DNA of 64,000 nt from Acidobacteriota bacterium (GCA_039683095.1 JBDKSB010000001.1:1-64000), one strand, 5' to 3'. Positions 48,417 to 57,412 are shown, numbered from the stretch's first letter. Numbers and translations: made by a program. The notes: generated by a model not told the origin, from the letters alone.

Positions 48417-49137
48417 GGACGCCGCCCCGGCGCTGGCGGACGACCTCGAAGAAGAAAACGGCCGCGGCGGCGGCCACGTTCAGGGAGTTCACCTTGCCTG
48501 TCAGGGGGATGGCCAGGACCTTGTCGCAGGTCCGGCGGACCAGGGGACGGAGGCCCCTGCCCTCCGAGCCGAGGACGATGCCGACCGGCCCGGTGTAGTC
48601 GAAGGAGTACCAGGGCTCGTCCCCCGAGCCCTCCGCCCCGACGAGCCACAGGCCCTTGTCCTTGAGCTCCTCCATGGCCCGGACCAGGTTCGGCACCCGG
48701 GCCACGAGGAGGTGCTCGAGGGCGCCGGCCGAGACCGTATCGACCGTCTCCGTCAGCCCGGCCGAGCGGCGCTCCGGCAGGATCAGGCCGTCGGCCCCGG
48801 CTCCCTCGGCGCTGCGGACGATGGCCCCCAGGTTCTGCGGGTCCTCAACCTCGTCGAGGATGACGACGAAAGGCTTGGGAGAACGGGCCAGGATGTCCTC
48901 CAGGGAGGCGTAGCCCTTGGGCGCGACCTCGGCCATGACGCCCTGATGGCCGGGCGCGATCTGGTCCAGCCGCCGGGCGGGCACGAAGACCACGGGCACG
49001 CGCCGGGTCTTGGCTTCCCGGATGACCTCGCCGAGCCGGGCGTGGCCCCGCTCCTCCTGGACGAAGACCTTGTTGACCCGTTCCGGCGCGGACCGCAGGG
49101 CTTCGAGCAGGGGATTGATGCGGATGATCCTGTCCAT
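48391..49137 (-). CDS. rlmB: 23S rRNA (guanosine-2'-O-)-methyltransferase RlmB
   Basis: The 248-residue SPOUT methyltransferase has an N-terminal substrate-binding domain (INPLLEALRSAPERVNKVFV) and the C-terminal knotted domain with ILDEVEDPQNLGAIVRSAEG and IVLGSEGRGL, then IPLTGKVNSLNVAAAAAV. It should methylate G2251 of 23S rRNA. The start at 49137 follows GGAG. An open frame continues upstream without similarity. Confidence 0.93.
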   Translation of the reverse strand: MDRIIRINPLLEALRSAPERVNKVFVQEERGHARLGEVIREAKTRRVPVVFVPARRLDQIAPGHQGVMAEVAPKGYASLEDILARSPKPFVVILDEVEDPQNLGAIVRSAEGAGADGLILPERRSAGLTETVDTVSAGALEHLLVARVPNLVRAMEELKDKGLWLVGAEGSGDEPWYSFDYTGPVGIVLGSEGRGLRPLVRRTCDKVLAIPLTGKVNSLNVAAAAAVFFFEVVRQRRGGVLDLAPRRP

Positions 49138-49153
49138 GGCCAGCTCCGGCACC

Positions 49154-49191
49154 ATTATACATTTGTTTCGGCCCGGCGCATCGGGTAAAAT
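49154..49191. promoter_or_regulatory. Divergent promoters of rlmB and the membrane-protein gene
   Basis: Minus strand: TATAAT (49159-49154) with no good -35, for rlmB. Plus strand: TTGTTT (49163-49168), 17 bp, TAAAAT (49186-49191), for 49219. Confidence 0.5.
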
Positions 49192-49218
49192 GAGCCCGAG
49201 AACAGGAGGATCCGGGAC

Positions 49219-49638
49219 ATGCCGAACAGCATCAAGACGACCAGGATCGCGTTCATCGTCGCCGCGGGGCTCGATTTCGCCGCGGCGGCCCTCCTCCTCT
49301 TCATCTTCTTCGCCGGCGCCGTCTTCATCGGCTGGGGCACGGAGCGGGCCGCGCTCCTGGGCAACGTCCTGCTCGGCGCGACCGGGATCATCCTGGCCGC
49401 GATCTTCGCCGCTTTCGGCATCATCGCCCTCGTTGTCGCGGCCGGGATCGCCAAGGGCCGGCCCTGGGCCCGGATCGCGGGCATCGTCCTGTCCGTACTC
49501 TATCTCGCCGCCGTCCCGGTCGGCACGATCATCGGTCTCGTCGCCCTGGCCGGTCTCCTCGGGCGGGACTCCCGCGACTGGTTCCTGGGCGGCCGTCCGG
49601 CCGCCGGCATCCCCCAGGTCCCGCCCGCTTCCGTCTGA
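49219..49638 (+). CDS. Hypothetical membrane protein, three to four helices
   Basis: The 139-residue protein has hydrophobic segments at about 8-38, 45-75 and 85-112, and a short polar tail (GRDSRDWFLGGRP). It has a strong AGGAGGATC ribosome site and its own promoter. Small proteins with an internal KGRPWARI turn are common in Actinobacteria and Acidobacteria, but I do not recognise a named family. It ends 9 bp before uppP and may be co-transcribed with it. Confidence 0.75.
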   Translation: MPNSIKTTRIAFIVAAGLDFAAAALLLFIFFAGAVFIGWGTERAALLGNVLLGATGIILAAIFAAFGIIALVVAAGIAKGRPWARIAGIVLSVLYLAAVPVGTIIGLVALAGLLGRDSRDWFLGGRPAAGIPQVPPASV

Positions 49639-49647
49639 CCGCTTCCC

Positions 49648-50460
49648 ATGGATTACCTTTATTCGCTTCTGGCCGGCGTCATCCAGGGCCTGACGGAGTT
49701 CCTGCCCGTTTCGAGCTCCGGGCACCTGGTGCTCATCCACGACATCCTCAAATTCGATTTCTTCGACAACGTCCTCTTCGACGTCGCGATGCACCTGGCG
49801 ACGCTTGTCGCCCTGGTCGTCTATTTCCGCCGGGACATCGTCCGCCTCGTCCGGGGCTTCTTCGCCAGCCTGTCCCGCCGCGACCTGAGGAACGATCCGG
49901 ACCAGCGCCTGCCCTGGCTCATCCTGCTGGCGATGGTTCCGGCCGTCGCCGTCGGCTACCTGCTCGAATCCTTCATCGGCGCCGTCCTGCGCCGGCCGGC
50001 CGTTGTGGCCGCCGCCCTGGCCTTGGTGGCCGGGCTCTTCTTCGCCGCCGAACGGTTCGCCGCGAAGACGAAGACGCTGGCCGGGATGACGGCCGCGGAC
50101 GCGGCGGCCATCGGCGCCGCCCAGGCCGTGGCCTTCATCCCCGGCGTCTCCCGCTCGGGCATCACCATGGCGGCCGGCATGGGCCGGAAGCTGACCCGGA
50201 CGGACGCGGCCCGCTTCTCGTTCCTTCTATCCATCCCGACGGTCTTCGGCGCGGCGGTCAAGAAGGGGCTCGAGATCGGCGCCGCCGGCGGGGCCGACTG
50301 GGCCGTTCTGGCAGTGGGATTCGTCGCCGCCCTGGCCAGCGGGATCCTGGCCATCCGCTTCTTCATGGGTTTCGTCGGCCGCCATTCCCTCCGTCCCTTC
50401 GCCTGGTACCGGCTGGCCCTCAGCGCCCTGGTGATCGTCTGGCTCCTGGCCAAAGGCTGA
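49648..50460 (+). CDS. uppP: Undecaprenyl-diphosphatase UppP (BacA)
   Basis: The 270-residue inner-membrane phosphatase recycles undecaprenyl diphosphate, the lipid carrier for peptidoglycan and glycans. It has the family motifs LTEFLPVSSSGHLVL and PGVSRSGITMAAG. About eight helices are expected. It converges on the YhhN gene. Confidence 0.95.
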   Translation: MDYLYSLLAGVIQGLTEFLPVSSSGHLVLIHDILKFDFFDNVLFDVAMHLATLVALVVYFRRDIVRLVRGFFASLSRRDLRNDPDQRLPWLILLAMVPAVAVGYLLESFIGAVLRRPAVVAAALALVAGLFFAAERFAAKTKTLAGMTAADAAAIGAAQAVAFIPGVSRSGITMAAGMGRKLTRTDAARFSFLLSIPTVFGAAVKKGLEIGAAGGADWAVLAVGFVAALASGILAIRFFMGFVGRHSLRPFAWYRLALSALVIVWLLAKG

Positions 50461-50518
50461 TCCCCGGGCCTCGACGGCGGGAAGCACAGGGGGCAAACGA
50501 CGCGGGCCGCGGGACGGC

Positions 50519-51169
50519 TCAGATCGAAAGCGCGATCAGGAGCTGGGCGGGGAAATACGTTCCGAGGATGATGACCCGGGCGGCCGGGACCTTCTTGCCG
50601 AACTTGTCATAGGCCAGGACCGAGTCGGAAACCAGGAAGAGCACGGCCCCGGCGAAGGCCAGGAGCGGTTTCGTGCCGCCCCGATAGACGAACCGGCCGG
50701 CCGCGAACCCGGCCATGGTCGTGATCGCCCCGACGTAAACGAGGACCGGCAGCTTCATCGGGCCGAGCCCGGGGGCCAGAAGGAAAAACATCAGCAGGCC
50801 ATAGAGGACGAAGGACAGGAAGACCGCCGCCGGGACCGGCTGCCCCGGTTCCGGCCTGAAGGCCAGGACATACAGGGCTTGGGCGGCCAGGAAGGCTGCC
50901 AGCCCGGCCGTGAACCACTTGCCGGGGAACATCAGGGCGATGTCCCCCAGGAGCGAGCAGGCCAGCCCGGCCAGGATGAGGACCTTGTAGGCCGCCGGGG
51001 CGGGAGCCGGGGCGAGAGCGGCCACGGCGATGATCAGCCCCGTGGCCAGCGGCTTGGCGGCGTAATGGAGCCTTTTGCGCCCCCCGGCCAGGGACCACGC
51101 GGCCAGGGCCGCGGCGACGAGCGCGCAGGCCGGCAGGATCATGATCCGGAGCGTCGCCGCCGCGTTCAT
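50519..51169 (-). CDS. YhhN/lysoplasmalogenase-family membrane protein
   Basis: The 216-residue protein has eight predicted helices and the YhhN features AAKPLATGLII, LACSLLGDIALMFP, and FLVSDSVLAYDKF. The human homologue TMEM86B hydrolyses lysoplasmalogens; the bacterial substrates are less clear. Its start overlaps the stop of the thymidylate synthase-like gene by 4 bp. Confidence 0.88.
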   Translation of the reverse strand: MNAAATLRIMILPACALVAAALAAWSLAGGRKRLHYAAKPLATGLIIAVAALAPAPAPAAYKVLILAGLACSLLGDIALMFPGKWFTAGLAAFLAAQALYVLAFRPEPGQPVPAAVFLSFVLYGLLMFFLLAPGLGPMKLPVLVYVGAITTMAGFAAGRFVYRGGTKPLLAFAGAVLFLVSDSVLAYDKFGKKVPAARVIILGTYFPAQLLIALSI

Positions 51170-51990
51170 TTCCCCGCTTCCCGTTCCTGACGCAGGCGCT
51201 CGCGGGCTTCCTCGAACATGGGCTCGGCGTAGGCGCTGGGCCAGGTCCGGTCCCCGAACGAACGTCTCTCGACCATCTTCAGGAAGCCCTCGAACTCGCG
51301 GAAGTACGAGCCGTAGATGTGAAAGCTGTCGACCAGGTCGGCGTAGCGGCCGACCCGGACGGCTCGCCCGGCCTTCGCGGCGACGCGGCCGGCCACGACG
51401 CGCTGGAGGTCGGTCAGGGCGAAGACGTTCATGTAGGCGGCCTTGTAGGCGTCGCGGGACCGCCAATGGGCGTTCATGTTGAGGACGAGCTCTCCCCGGT
51501 CGTCCTCGAGCATGCGGAACCAGAGCCGCTGCAGGCAGGGCGGATCCTCGGTCGGCGCGTCGAGCTTGGGATTCCAGGTGATGGCCTGGGCCCGGCGGGT
51601 GTGGCCCGTCCGCGACAGCCGGTCGACGGCCGCGGCGATCTGGTCGATCGTCCGGCCCTCGATGTCGTAGGCGAAGAGCCGCTTGTGGTAGGTGTAGGTC
51701 CACTTGCCCTCTTCCGGCGAGATCCAATGGTCGTGGATGCCGTCGACGACCTCCTGGCGGTAGATCTCGAGGTCCTCCAGGCCGCCCGGGAAGGCCCGGT
51801 GGATGCGCGGCTCGGCGAAGGGGTCCTCGACCGTCCAGAGCATGGTGCAGTCCCGGCTGGGCGGGTCGCCGGGCTTGTCGTACTCGGTCTGGATGGGGAC
51901 GCCCTCATTCCAACAGGCCAGGACGGCCTTTTCCCAGGCTTCCGGAAGGGTACGTCCGGAGACCGCCAGGGCCGGGATGTTTCCGTTCAT
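51166..51990 (-). CDS. Thymidylate synthase-like protein (methanogen type)
   Basis: The 274-residue protein aligns with the thymidylate synthase fold: a phosphate-binding Arg pair in HTRRAQAITWNPKLDAP, the nucleophile Cys in EDPPCLQRLWFRM (the His of the usual PCH is Leu), RSRDAYKAAYMNVFAL and the nucleotide site DSFHIYGSY. The first 110 residues (IPALAVSGRTLPEAWEKAV; EPRIHRAFPGG) resemble the methanogen-type enzyme, not E. coli ThyA. It may make dTMP or a hydroxymethyl-pyrimidine; neither can be shown here. It has its own promoter and Shine-Dalgarno GAGGTGAG. Confidence 0.75.
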   Translation of the reverse strand: MNGNIPALAVSGRTLPEAWEKAVLACWNEGVPIQTEYDKPGDPPSRDCTMLWTVEDPFAEPRIHRAFPGGLEDLEIYRQEVVDGIHDHWISPEEGKWTYTYHKRLFAYDIEGRTIDQIAAAVDRLSRTGHTRRAQAITWNPKLDAPTEDPPCLQRLWFRMLEDDRGELVLNMNAHWRSRDAYKAAYMNVFALTDLQRVVAGRVAAKAGRAVRVGRYADLVDSFHIYGSYFREFEGFLKMVERRSFGDRTWPSAYAEPMFEEARERLRQEREAGK

Positions 51991-52015
51991 GAGCTCACCT
52001 CGATCGTCTTCCCCG

Positions 52016-52044
52016 CTTTTAGCACACGGCGCCGGCCCCGTCAA
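52016..52044 (-). promoter_or_regulatory. Promoter of the thymidylate synthase-like gene
   Basis: On the minus strand TTGACG (52044-52039), 17 bp, TAAAAG (52021-52016). It faces away from ogt, for which only an AT-rich -10-like region (52116-52130) is visible. Confidence 0.55.
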
Positions 52045-52143
52045 CGCGGCCGGGGGACCGGCGTCCCCGTTTTCCGTCCGGCCCCCCCGGCGGGATTGAA
52101 GGTCCGGCCGGAAAGTATTATTGTTATAAGGAAGGAGGCGGCT

Positions 52144-52641
52144 ATGCCCGAATCCGACGCTTATAGGGCCCGTTATGAATCGCCCATCGGAACGATCGAG
52201 GTCGTGGGCACGGACGCCGGGGTTTCCGGCCTGAGCTTCGTCGACATCAAAGAAGAAAAGAACGACCGCCGGGCCGGTGGACGGCTGCCCGCCCCGCTCG
52301 CCGCCGCCCTGGCCCAGCTCGAAGGCTATTTCCGGGGCGACCGCAAGGTTTTCACCGTCAAGCTCGATCTTCGCGGGACCGACTTTCAGAAAATGGTCTG
52401 GTCCAAGCTCCTCCAGGTCGAATACGGCCGGACGACGACCTACGGGGCCTTGGCCGCGGCCGTCGGCCGGCCCGCGGCGGGCCGGGCCGTCGGCGGGGCC
52501 AACCACAGCAACCCCGTCTCGATCATCGTCCCCTGCCACCGGGTGGTCGGCAGCGACGGCCGCCTGACGGGCTACGGCGGCGGCCTGTGGCGGAAGGAAT
52601 GGCTCCTCCGCCACGAAGGCCGGGACGGACTTTTCGTTTGA
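52144..52641 (+). CDS. ogt: Methylated-DNA--protein-cysteine methyltransferase
   Basis: The 165-residue protein repairs O6-alkylguanine by transferring the alkyl group to its own Cys. It has the active site IVPCHRVVGSDG, the Arg-finger region GRAVGGANHSNP, and the C-terminal GYGGGLWRKEWLLRHEG. A strong ribosome site (AAGGAGG) precedes ATG 52144. It lacks the Ada N-terminal domain, so it is an Ogt-type single repair enzyme. Its stop is part of the next promoter. Confidence 0.94.
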   Translation: MPESDAYRARYESPIGTIEVVGTDAGVSGLSFVDIKEEKNDRRAGGRLPAPLAAALAQLEGYFRGDRKVFTVKLDLRGTDFQKMVWSKLLQVEYGRTTTYGALAAAVGRPAAGRAVGGANHSNPVSIIVPCHRVVGSDGRLTGYGGGLWRKEWLLRHEGRDGLFV

Positions 52642-52665
52642 CAGCCCCCGGCCGGAGCATAGAAT
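52638..52665 (+). promoter_or_regulatory. Promoter of the acyl-CoA synthetase gene
   Basis: Consensus TTGACA (52638-52643), 16 bp, TAGAAT (52660-52665). The -35 box contains the ogt stop codon. Confidence 0.7.
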
Positions 52666-52697
52666 AGAGTCCGCATCCGACAGGAAGGAGAATCCCG

Positions 52698-54473
52698 ATG
52701 GTCGAAACCCTCAGCCAGCTTTTTCTCAACACGCTCAAGACGCACGTCCGGCCCGATCTCCTGGCTGCCAAGATCGACGGGGAATACGTCCCGATCTCGA
52801 CCGAAGAGTACGGCCGCCGGGTCCGGCACCTGTCCCTGGGGCTGGCCGATCTCGGCCTGGGCGCCGGCGACAAGCTGATCCTTCTCTCCGAGAACCGCCC
52901 CGAATGGACGATCACGGACATGGCCGCCCTCTGCGCCGGAGCGATCACCGTGCCCATCTACACCTCGCTCATGCCGGAGCAGATCAAGTACATGATCAAC
53001 GATTCGGACGCGAAGATCGTGGTCTGCTCCAATCGGAATCTCTGGCTCAAGGTCGAGGCCGTCCGGTCCGGGCTTCCCAAGGTCCGGCACTTTGTCCTCA
53101 TGGACGAGGAGGGCCCTGAGGGCGTTCTCAGCCTGTCGGAGATCGCGGCCCGGGGCAAGACCGTCGAAGCCGCCGACCCGGGGCTGTTCGAGAAGCGGGC
53201 CCTGGCCATCAAGCCCGCCGACGTGGCTTCGATCATCTACACGTCGGGGACGACGGGCATCCCCAAGGGCGCCATGCTGACCCACGCCAATTTCGTGGCC
53301 AACACGAAGTCCCTGGACGCGGTGACGGACTTCAGCGACAAGGACACGATCCTGTCCTTCCTGCCGCTGTCCCACGTCCTCGAGCGGATGACGACCTTCT
53401 CCTTCCTCTACAAGGGCGCCGCGATCTATTACGCCGAGAGCATCGAGACCGTGGGCGAGAACCTGCTCGAGGTCCGGCCGACGATCATGATCAGCGTCCC
53501 CCGGGTCTTCGACAAGATCTACGCCAAGGTCATGGACAACGTCCTGGAGGGATCGGCCCTCAAGCGCAAGATCTTCTTTTGGGCCGTCGGCGTCGGCAAG
53601 AAGTACGGGGCCCGCCAGATCCGCCACCGGTCGATCCCGTGGGGGCTCGAGGTGCGGCGCGGCATCGCGGCCAAGCTTGTCTACGGCAAGATCATCGAGA
53701 AGACCGGCGGCCGGGTCCATTTCTTCGTCTCCGGGGGCGCGCCCCTGTCGGCCGACGTGGCCGAGTTCTTCTACGCCATCGGCATCACCATCCTCGAGGG
53801 CTACGGCCTGACCGAGACCTCGCCCGTCCTGGCCTGCAACACGTTCGACAGGATGAAATTCGGGACGGTCGGACCGCCGGTCCCAACCGTCGAGATCAAG
53901 ATCGCCCCGGACGGAGAGATCTGGGCCAAGGGCCCCAACGTCATGAAGGGCTACTACAAGAGGGAGCAGGAGACGCGCGAGGCCTTCCAGGACGGCTGGT
54001 TCAAGACGGGCGACATCGGCCATATCGACGAGGACGGGCTGCTGGTCGTCACCGACCGGAAGAAGGACATCCTGGTCACGGCCGGCGGCAAGAACGTCGC
54101 CCCGCAGCCGATCGAGAACCTGCTCAAGACCAATCCCTACATCGAGACGGCGGTCGTGGTCGGCGGCGGCCGGAAGTTCATCTCGGCCCTGATCGTGCCG
54201 AAATTCGACAAGCTCGAAGCTTATGCCAGGGCCCAGGGCATCCCCTTCGCCGGCCGCAAGGAGCTGGTCGAGCGCGAGGAGATCCGGAGCTTCATGCTGG
54301 CCGAGGTCAACCGGGCTACGCCCAACCTGGCCTCCTACGAACGGATCAAGAAGATCGTCCTGCTCGACCACGACTTCGACCCCGACACCGAGATGACGCC
54401 GTCGCTCAAGGTCAAGCGTCACATCGTCGAGAAGGTCTTCAAGCCGCTGATCGACCTCCTGTATAAGGACTAG
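52698..54473 (+). CDS. Long-chain acyl-CoA synthetase (AMP-binding)
   Basis: The 591-residue enzyme activates fatty acids through acyl-AMP. It has the AMP-binding motif IIYTSGTTGIPKGAML, GYGLTETSPVLA, FKTGDIGHIDEDG and the C-terminal catalytic Lys context (DRKKDILVTAGGKNVAPQ). Length and motifs match FadD15/FAA-type long-chain synthetases; the exact chain length preferred is unknown. It stands alone with its own promoter and an AAGGAGAAT ribosome site. Confidence 0.93.
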   Translation: MVETLSQLFLNTLKTHVRPDLLAAKIDGEYVPISTEEYGRRVRHLSLGLADLGLGAGDKLILLSENRPEWTITDMAALCAGAITVPIYTSLMPEQIKYMINDSDAKIVVCSNRNLWLKVEAVRSGLPKVRHFVLMDEEGPEGVLSLSEIAARGKTVEAADPGLFEKRALAIKPADVASIIYTSGTTGIPKGAMLTHANFVANTKSLDAVTDFSDKDTILSFLPLSHVLERMTTFSFLYKGAAIYYAESIETVGENLLEVRPTIMISVPRVFDKIYAKVMDNVLEGSALKRKIFFWAVGVGKKYGARQIRHRSIPWGLEVRRGIAAKLVYGKIIEKTGGRVHFFVSGGAPLSADVAEFFYAIGITILEGYGLTETSPVLACNTFDRMKFGTVGPPVPTVEIKIAPDGEIWAKGPNVMKGYYKREQETREAFQDGWFKTGDIGHIDEDGLLVVTDRKKDILVTAGGKNVAPQPIENLLKTNPYIETAVVVGGGRKFISALIVPKFDKLEAYARAQGIPFAGRKELVEREEIRSFMLAEVNRATPNLASYERIKKIVLLDHDFDPDTEMTPSLKVKRHIVEKVFKPLIDLLYKD

Positions 54474-54558
54474 CAGGACTGCGGTTTCGGGCGCTCTCCC
54501 ACTTTGTCGATCGTGCGATTAAATCGGCCTCTGCGTCGTCCCTTATAACAGGGACGTC

Positions 54559-55308
54559 ATGAGCGACCAGGCGAGCGGGCCGGACAGGCCGGACGATCCT
54601 GCCCCCGACGGGGCCGGGCACCGGGACCGCCTGCGCCAGAAGTTCCTCAACGGCGGGCTGGCGGCCTTCCTGGACTACGAGATCGTCGAGCTGCTGCTGA
54701 CCCTGGGGACGCCGCGGCGGGACTGCAAGAAGCCGGCCCGCGAGGCCCTCCGGGAATTCAAGACCTTCGGCGGCGTCCTCGAGGCCCGGCCGGAGGACCT
54801 CCAGCGCATCCCGGGCATCGGGGCCCGGAACGTCTTCGGCCTCAAGCTCATCCACGAGGTCTCCCGTCGCTTCCTCAAGGACAGGATGATGAGCCGGCCG
54901 GTCTGCCACTCCTCCCAGGAGGTCCATGATTACCTCTGCCACGCCCTGCGCGACCTCAAGACAGAGCGCTTCAAGGTCATCTTCCTCGACCCCAAGAACC
55001 AGGTCATCGAGGAGAGGACCCTGTTCGAGGGCACGGTCGACTCGAGCGCCGTCTACCCGCGGGAGGTCATCCGGGACGCCCTGCGCTACGAGGCTTCGGC
55101 CCTCATCTTCGCCCACAACCACCCCTCCGGCGATCCGGAGCCTTCGCTCTGCGACCGGGAGGTCACCCGGGACCTCGTCTTCGCCGCCCGGGTGGTCCAG
55201 ATCAAGGTCCTCGACCACATCATCATCGGCCACAACCGCTACTTCAGCTTCGCCGACCAGGGGCTGATCGACGACTACGACCTGATGTTCAACGGCCTCC
55301 CGCGATGA
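54559..55308 (+). CDS. radC: DNA repair protein RadC (JAMM domain)
   Basis: The 249-residue protein has N-terminal helix-hairpin-helix motifs (LQRIPGIGARNVFGLKLIHE) and a JAMM/MPN+ domain with the metal motif HNHPSGDPEPS. The role of RadC is debated; a direct part in recombination repair was not upheld in E. coli. A TATAAC at 54544-54549 is only 9 bp before the start codon, so the mRNA may be nearly leaderless. Confidence 0.93.
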   Translation: MSDQASGPDRPDDPAPDGAGHRDRLRQKFLNGGLAAFLDYEIVELLLTLGTPRRDCKKPAREALREFKTFGGVLEARPEDLQRIPGIGARNVFGLKLIHEVSRRFLKDRMMSRPVCHSSQEVHDYLCHALRDLKTERFKVIFLDPKNQVIEERTLFEGTVDSSAVYPREVIRDALRYEASALIFAHNHPSGDPEPSLCDREVTRDLVFAARVVQIKVLDHIIIGHNRYFSFADQGLIDDYDLMFNGLPR

Positions 55309-55504
55309 CCACGATTCATGAAAGCGCCGGCCTTCTCCACGGATCAACAAGACCGAGACCGGCGTTTCACCCTGCGGGCAAGCCGGTCCGGCCGCATCCG
55401 CTTCGCTGCAGAGGGCGCGCAGCGCTCCGAGTACAGCTTCGCCCTTCGACGCCTTGCATCCGCAGCCGCCTTGGCTTGTGAGCGGCCCAGGCGATCGCCC
55501 CGGG
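55309..55504. other. Non-coding stretch before recA with several possible hairpins
   Basis: There is no gene with family similarity here. Possible stems are GACCGGC/GCCGGTC (about 55355-55387), GGGCG/CGCCC and GCCGC/GCGGC. It does not match a known RNA family that I can recognise. Confidence 0.4.
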
Positions 55505-55533
55505 TTGAAACCCCGGAGCAATCCGGGTAAACT
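55505..55533 (+). promoter_or_regulatory. recA promoter with a palindromic candidate operator
   Basis: TTGAAA (55505-55510), 17 bp, TAAACT (55528-55533). The spacer is filled by the perfect inverted repeat CCCGGA-GCAA-TCCGGG (55512-55527). A repressor bound here would block polymerase, as LexA does at recA in other bacteria. Operator function is inference. Confidence 0.6.
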
Positions 55534-55555
55534 CTGAGAGCACGAAAGGGACACG

Positions 55556-56677
55556 ATGGCCAAGAAAGAGACGGAAAAGGAGCGAGCCGACATGGTGAAA
55601 AAGGACACGCGCGAGCCGGACCAGGTCAAGAACGCCGAGATCGACGAGAAGCAGGCCTCGCGCCATAAGGCGATCGACGCCGCGCTGTCGCAGATCGAGA
55701 AGCAGTTCGGCAAGGGCACGATCATGAAGCTCGGCCAGAAGGGCGCGGCAGTGGCCATCGAGGCCATCCCGACCGGCTCGATCTCCTTCGACCTGGCCCT
55801 GGGCATCGGCGGCTTCCCCCGCGGCCGGGTAATCGAGATCTACGGTCCCGAGGCCACGGGCAAGACGACCCTGGCCCTCCACGTCATCGCCGAGGCCCAG
55901 AAGCGGGGCGGCCAGGCGGCCTTCATCGACGCCGAGCACGCCCTGTCGCCCGAGTACGCCGCCAAGATCGGGATCGACATCGACAACCTCCTCATCTCCC
56001 AGCCGGACTTCGGCGAGCAGGCCCTGGAGATCGCCGAGGTCCTGGTCCGCAGCGGCGCGGTCGACGTCATCGTCGTCGACTCCGTGGCCGCCCTCGTCCC
56101 CAAGGCCGAGCTCGAGGGCGAGATGGGCGACGCCCACATGGGGCTCCAGGCCCGGCTGATGTCCCAGGCCCTGCGCAAGCTGACGGCCATCGTGGCCCGC
56201 TCCAAGACCTGCTTCATCTTCATCAACCAGATCAGGGAGAAGATCGGCGTCTTCATCGGCAACCCCGAGACGACGACCGGCGGCCGGGCCCTCAAGTTCT
56301 ACGCCTCCCTCCGGATCGACGTCCGCCGGCTGTCCATCATCAAGGACGGCGAAAGCGTCGTCGGCAACCGGGCCAAGGTCAAGATCGTCAAGAACAAGAT
56401 GGCCCCGCCCTTCCGCGAGGCCCAGTTCGACATCATTTTCGGCGAGGGCATCTCCAAGGAAGGCGACCTGGTCGACACCGGTTTCGACCTCGGCCTCCTG
56501 GAGAAGACCGGGACCTGGTATTCCTACAAGGGCGAGCGGCTCGGCCAGGGGCGGGAGAACGTCAAGAAGCTCCTCAAGGAGAACACGAAGCTGGCCGACG
56601 AGCTCGAGGAGGAGATCCGGGCCAAGGTCGGGCTGGCGGGCGGGCCGGACGGTGAGGAGAAGCCGGCCGCGAAGTGA
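55556..56677 (+). CDS. recA: Recombinase RecA
   Basis: The 373-residue protein drives strand exchange and stimulates LexA-type self-cleavage. It has Walker [11 protein letters not shown], Walker [20 protein letters not shown], loop L2 residues around [17 protein letters not shown] and [11 protein letters not shown] at the start of the core. An extra charged N-terminal arm of about 35 residues precedes the core; a start at the Met 13 residues in is possible. No intein. The ribosome site is AAAGGG. Confidence 0.97.
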   Translation: MAKKETEKERADMVKKDTREPDQVKNAEIDEKQASRHKAIDAALSQIEKQFGKGTIMKLGQKGAAVAIEAIPTGSISFDLALGIGGFPRGRVIEIYGPEATGKTTLALHVIAEAQKRGGQAAFIDAEHALSPEYAAKIGIDIDNLLISQPDFGEQALEIAEVLVRSGAVDVIVVDSVAALVPKAELEGEMGDAHMGLQARLMSQALRKLTAIVARSKTCFIFINQIREKIGVFIGNPETTTGGRALKFYASLRIDVRRLSIIKDGESVVGNRAKVKIVKNKMAPPFREAQFDIIFGEGISKEGDLVDTGFDLGLLEKTGTWYSYKGERLGQGRENVKKLLKENTKLADELEEEIRAKVGLAGGPDGEEKPAAK

Positions 56678-56695
56678 GCTCCCTCCGTCGGCGCC

Positions 56696-56724
56696 TTGCT
56701 TGATTCCTACAAATCTGCTAGGAT
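56696..56724 (+). promoter_or_regulatory. Promoter of the superoxide dismutase gene
   Basis: TTGCTT (56696-56701), 17 bp, TAGGAT (56719-56724), 26 bp before the start. Confidence 0.55.
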
Positions 56725-56749
56725 TCGGGCGGAAAAAGGAGGGACGATC

Positions 56750-57328
56750 ATGAACTATACGCCGAAGGACTTCGCCCGGCTCCTGGGCACGCCCGGTTTC
56801 AGCGACACGCTCCTGAAGAACCACTTTGCGCTCTACCAGGGCTATGTCGCCAACACCAACAAGGTCCTGGACATCCTCGGCCTGATGGCCAAGGACGGCA
56901 AGACAGGCATGCCCGAATACGCCGAGCTCAAGCGCCGCCTGGGCTGGGAGTTCGACGGCATGCGGCTGCACGAGCTGTACTTCGGAAACCTCGGGGGCAA
57001 GGCCCCGCTCGACCCGGCGAGCCGGCTCGCCCGCGGGATCGTCGAGCAGTACGGCGACATCGAGTCCTGGGAGAAGGACTTCCGGGCCGCGGGCGCCATG
57101 CGCGGCATCGGCTGGGTCGCGCTCTACGAGGACAACGCCAACGGCCGGCTGATCAACTTCTGGATCAACGAGCACGACGCCGGCCACCCGGCCGGGTGCG
57201 CGCCGCTCCTGATCATGGACGTCTTCGAGCACGCCTTCATGCTCGATTACGGCCTGAAGCGGGCCGATTACATCGAGGCCTTCTTCAAGGCGGTCGATTG
57301 GGCCGCCGTCGGGTCGCGGCTGAAGTAG
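56750..57328 (+). CDS. sod: Superoxide dismutase, Fe/Mn family
   Basis: The 192-residue enzyme dismutates superoxide. Metal ligands fit NHFALYQGYVANTNK (His 1), GMRLHELYFGNLGG (His 2) and IMDVFEHAFMLDY (Asp and His). The first ligand region is the short HxxLYxGYV form, not the longer HH form of E. coli SodB. Iron or manganese preference cannot be read from sequence. No signal peptide, so it is cytosolic. A terminator follows. Confidence 0.92.
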   Translation: MNYTPKDFARLLGTPGFSDTLLKNHFALYQGYVANTNKVLDILGLMAKDGKTGMPEYAELKRRLGWEFDGMRLHELYFGNLGGKAPLDPASRLARGIVEQYGDIESWEKDFRAAGAMRGIGWVALYEDNANGRLINFWINEHDAGHPAGCAPLLIMDVFEHAFMLDYGLKRADYIEAFFKAVDWAAVGSRLK

Positions 57329-57382
57329 CCGGGCGGCGGATCCGGGCGGGACACGGCCCCTCCCGGGCGAAGGGCGGCGCGC

Positions 57383-57412
57383 GGGCCGGCGGCCCCCGGG
57401 GACGGTTTTTTT
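57383..57412 (+). terminator. Terminator after sod
   Basis: GC-rich hairpin region (GGGCC-GGC-GGCCC at 57383-57395, then further C/G runs) followed by seven T bases (57406-57412). Confidence 0.6.

Noticed and set aside
55309-55504. Riboswitch upstream of recA
   Set aside because: It matched no riboswitch consensus I could recall, and the recA promoter lies after it, so it would not be in the recA mRNA.
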